Source: Lachnospiraceae bacterium
GTDB taxonomy: Bacteria; Bacillota; Clostridia; Lachnospirales; Lachnospiraceae
Assembly: GCA_022510615.1 (NCBI GenBank)
Contig: JAFLTC010000008.1
Location: 1 to 64,000 of the forward strand
DNA: 64,000 nucleotides
Direction: 5' to 3'
Shown here: piece by piece, positions 63,252 to 64,000 of the stretch
Position numbering within the stretch: the stretch's first letter is position 1
How the letters are laid out: each line of letters opens with the position of its first letter
Position numbers and translations under genes: made by a program
The notes under the pieces: model-generated
What the model saw: the letters and a program-made list of their open reading frames with translations, nothing else
What the model was told of the DNA's origin: nothing
Database searches by the model: none

Positions 63252-64000
63252 TTACAAGAAAATATACTTACAAATAAACAGCACCGCCAGCACATACATC
63301 AACGGTGTAATTTTTTTGCTCTTTCCGCAAACCAGATTAATCACTACATAAGAGATAACACCGATTGCGATACCTTCAGAAATACTATACATCAACGGCA
63401 TAGCCAAAAGGCAAAGATAAGCCGGAACCGCTTCTGTCAAATCGTTGAAATCCACATCGATAATAGAAGATATCATCAGGAATCCAACAAAAATCAGAGC
63501 CGGTGCAGTGGCAAATCCCGGAATCGCACAAAAGATTGGCGAGAAGAAAATGGCCAGCAAAAACAGGATACCCGTCACAACCGAAGACAATCCGGTCCGT
63601 CCACCGGCAGCTGCACCGGAGGAAGATTCAACATAAGTTGTGGTAGTGGAGGTACCAAGAACAGCACCTGCAGAAGTGGCAATGGCATCTGCCAGTAATG
63701 CCTGCTTAATACGTGGAAGTCTGCCTTTTTCATCTAACATATCTGCTTTCGTTGCCACACCAATCAGTGTTCCCAATGTATCAAACATATCAACAAACAG
63801 GAAAGCAAGAAGAATGACAATAAAGTTTACAACACTGACACCGGAAAAGTCGGCAGTAAAGCACTGTCCAAAGGTTTTTCCTAAATCTGTCAGATCAACA
63901 AATCCCCATGCCGGATACAGGGAATAAAATCCGGTTTCCGCATTCGGAACGTAAACACCGACAGCCTGCATAATCATACCAAGAATCCATGTGATAAGGA
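63252..64000 (-). CDS. NCS2 family purine permease (partial)
   Basis: The C-terminal part of a nucleobase transporter of the AzgA/PbuG type (guanine, hypoxanthine or adenine uptake); the start lies beyond the right edge, and the frame stays open upstream (LITWILG precedes the ORF-track Met). Visible motifs include FVDMFDTLGTLIGVATKADML, LGTSTTTTYVESSSGAAAGGRTGL and ALIFVGFLMI, diagnostic of this subgroup. The stop codon is followed by the GC-rich tandem repeat rather than a classical terminator on its strand. Any purine riboswitch would be outside the window. Confidence 0.92.
   Translation of the reverse strand, partial: LITWILGMIMQAVGVYVPNAETGFYSLYPAWGFVDLTDLGKTFGQCFTADFSGVSVVNFIVILLAFLFVDMFDTLGTLIGVATKADMLDEKGRLPRIKQALLADAIATSAGAVLGTSTTTTYVESSSGAAAGGRTGLSSVVTGILFLLAIFFSPIFCAIPGFATAPALIFVGFLMISSIIDVDFNDLTEAVPAYLCLLAMPLMYSISEGIAIGVISYVVINLVCGKSKKITPLMYVLAVLFICKYIFL

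Overview
The window looks like a chromosomal segment of a Gram-positive gut anaerobe of the class Clostridia, most probably Lachnospiraceae. This is inferred from gene content and style: an HrcA/CIRCE heat-shock operon, tandem CDP-glycerol glycerophosphotransferase-type enzymes, secreted proteins with Ig-like repeats, plant-polysaccharide hydrolases, strong AGGAGG ribosome-binding sites and sigma-A-type promoters. No transposase, phage, plasmid or CRISPR gene was found. Nearly all coding regions are complete; the exceptions are the permease cut by the right edge and one decayed gene near 42 kb.

Layout. 0-5 kb (minus strand): tRNA-Ser(UGA) and a cluster around t6A tRNA modification (YcxB-like protein, tsaE, tsaB, a small zinc ribbon, RNase Z, a membrane protein, tsaD). 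5-10.4 kb: a large polytopic membrane protein of GT-C style (plus), then tex and a lipoprotein (minus). 10.5-15.4 kb: GH3 glycosidase, GH31 alpha-xylosidase and a small zinc-protease-like protein. 15.7-19.5 kb: potABCD polyamine importer. 19.5-32.9 kb: a long minus-strand run of L,D-transpeptidase, leuS, three GT2/glycerophosphotransferase fusion enzymes, a fourth single-domain paralogue, luxS and two small unknown genes. 33-41.5 kb: DedA, YtaF/MntP-like protein, P-type Ca2+ ATPase, a hydrolase-fold lipoprotein, a DHH phosphoesterase, a GH13 amylase-like enzyme and an EamA transporter. 41.7-46.1 kb: a small unknown gene, a decayed gene and a CsbB/YfhO-type pair. 46-53.4 kb: enolase, a secreted protein and hrcA-grpE-dnaK-dnaJ. 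53.6-61.1 kb: a xylan-use module (uxaC, GH115 alpha-glucuronidase, secreted GH8 xylanase). 61-64 kb: a FliK-like protein and an NCS2 purine permease cut by the edge.

How the genes work together. Two themes stand out. The first is plant-polysaccharide use: GH8 cleaves xylan chains, GH115 removes glucuronic acid and UxaC isomerises it, while GH3 and GH31 suit xyloglucan or xylan oligosaccharides. The second is cell-envelope glycopolymers: four TagB/TagF-like enzymes, a CsbB/YfhO-type pair and an L,D-transpeptidase.

The least explained material is non-coding. There are three dispersed repeat families: a palindrome of about 51 bp with three copies, a terminator-linked repeat with three copies, and a GC-rich element between dnaK and dnaJ whose two copies show compensatory stem changes. 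Several gene 3' ends also have inverted copies of themselves immediately downstream. In addition there are two divergent promoters sharing one -35 box, and a hairpin that masks the enolase ribosome-binding site.
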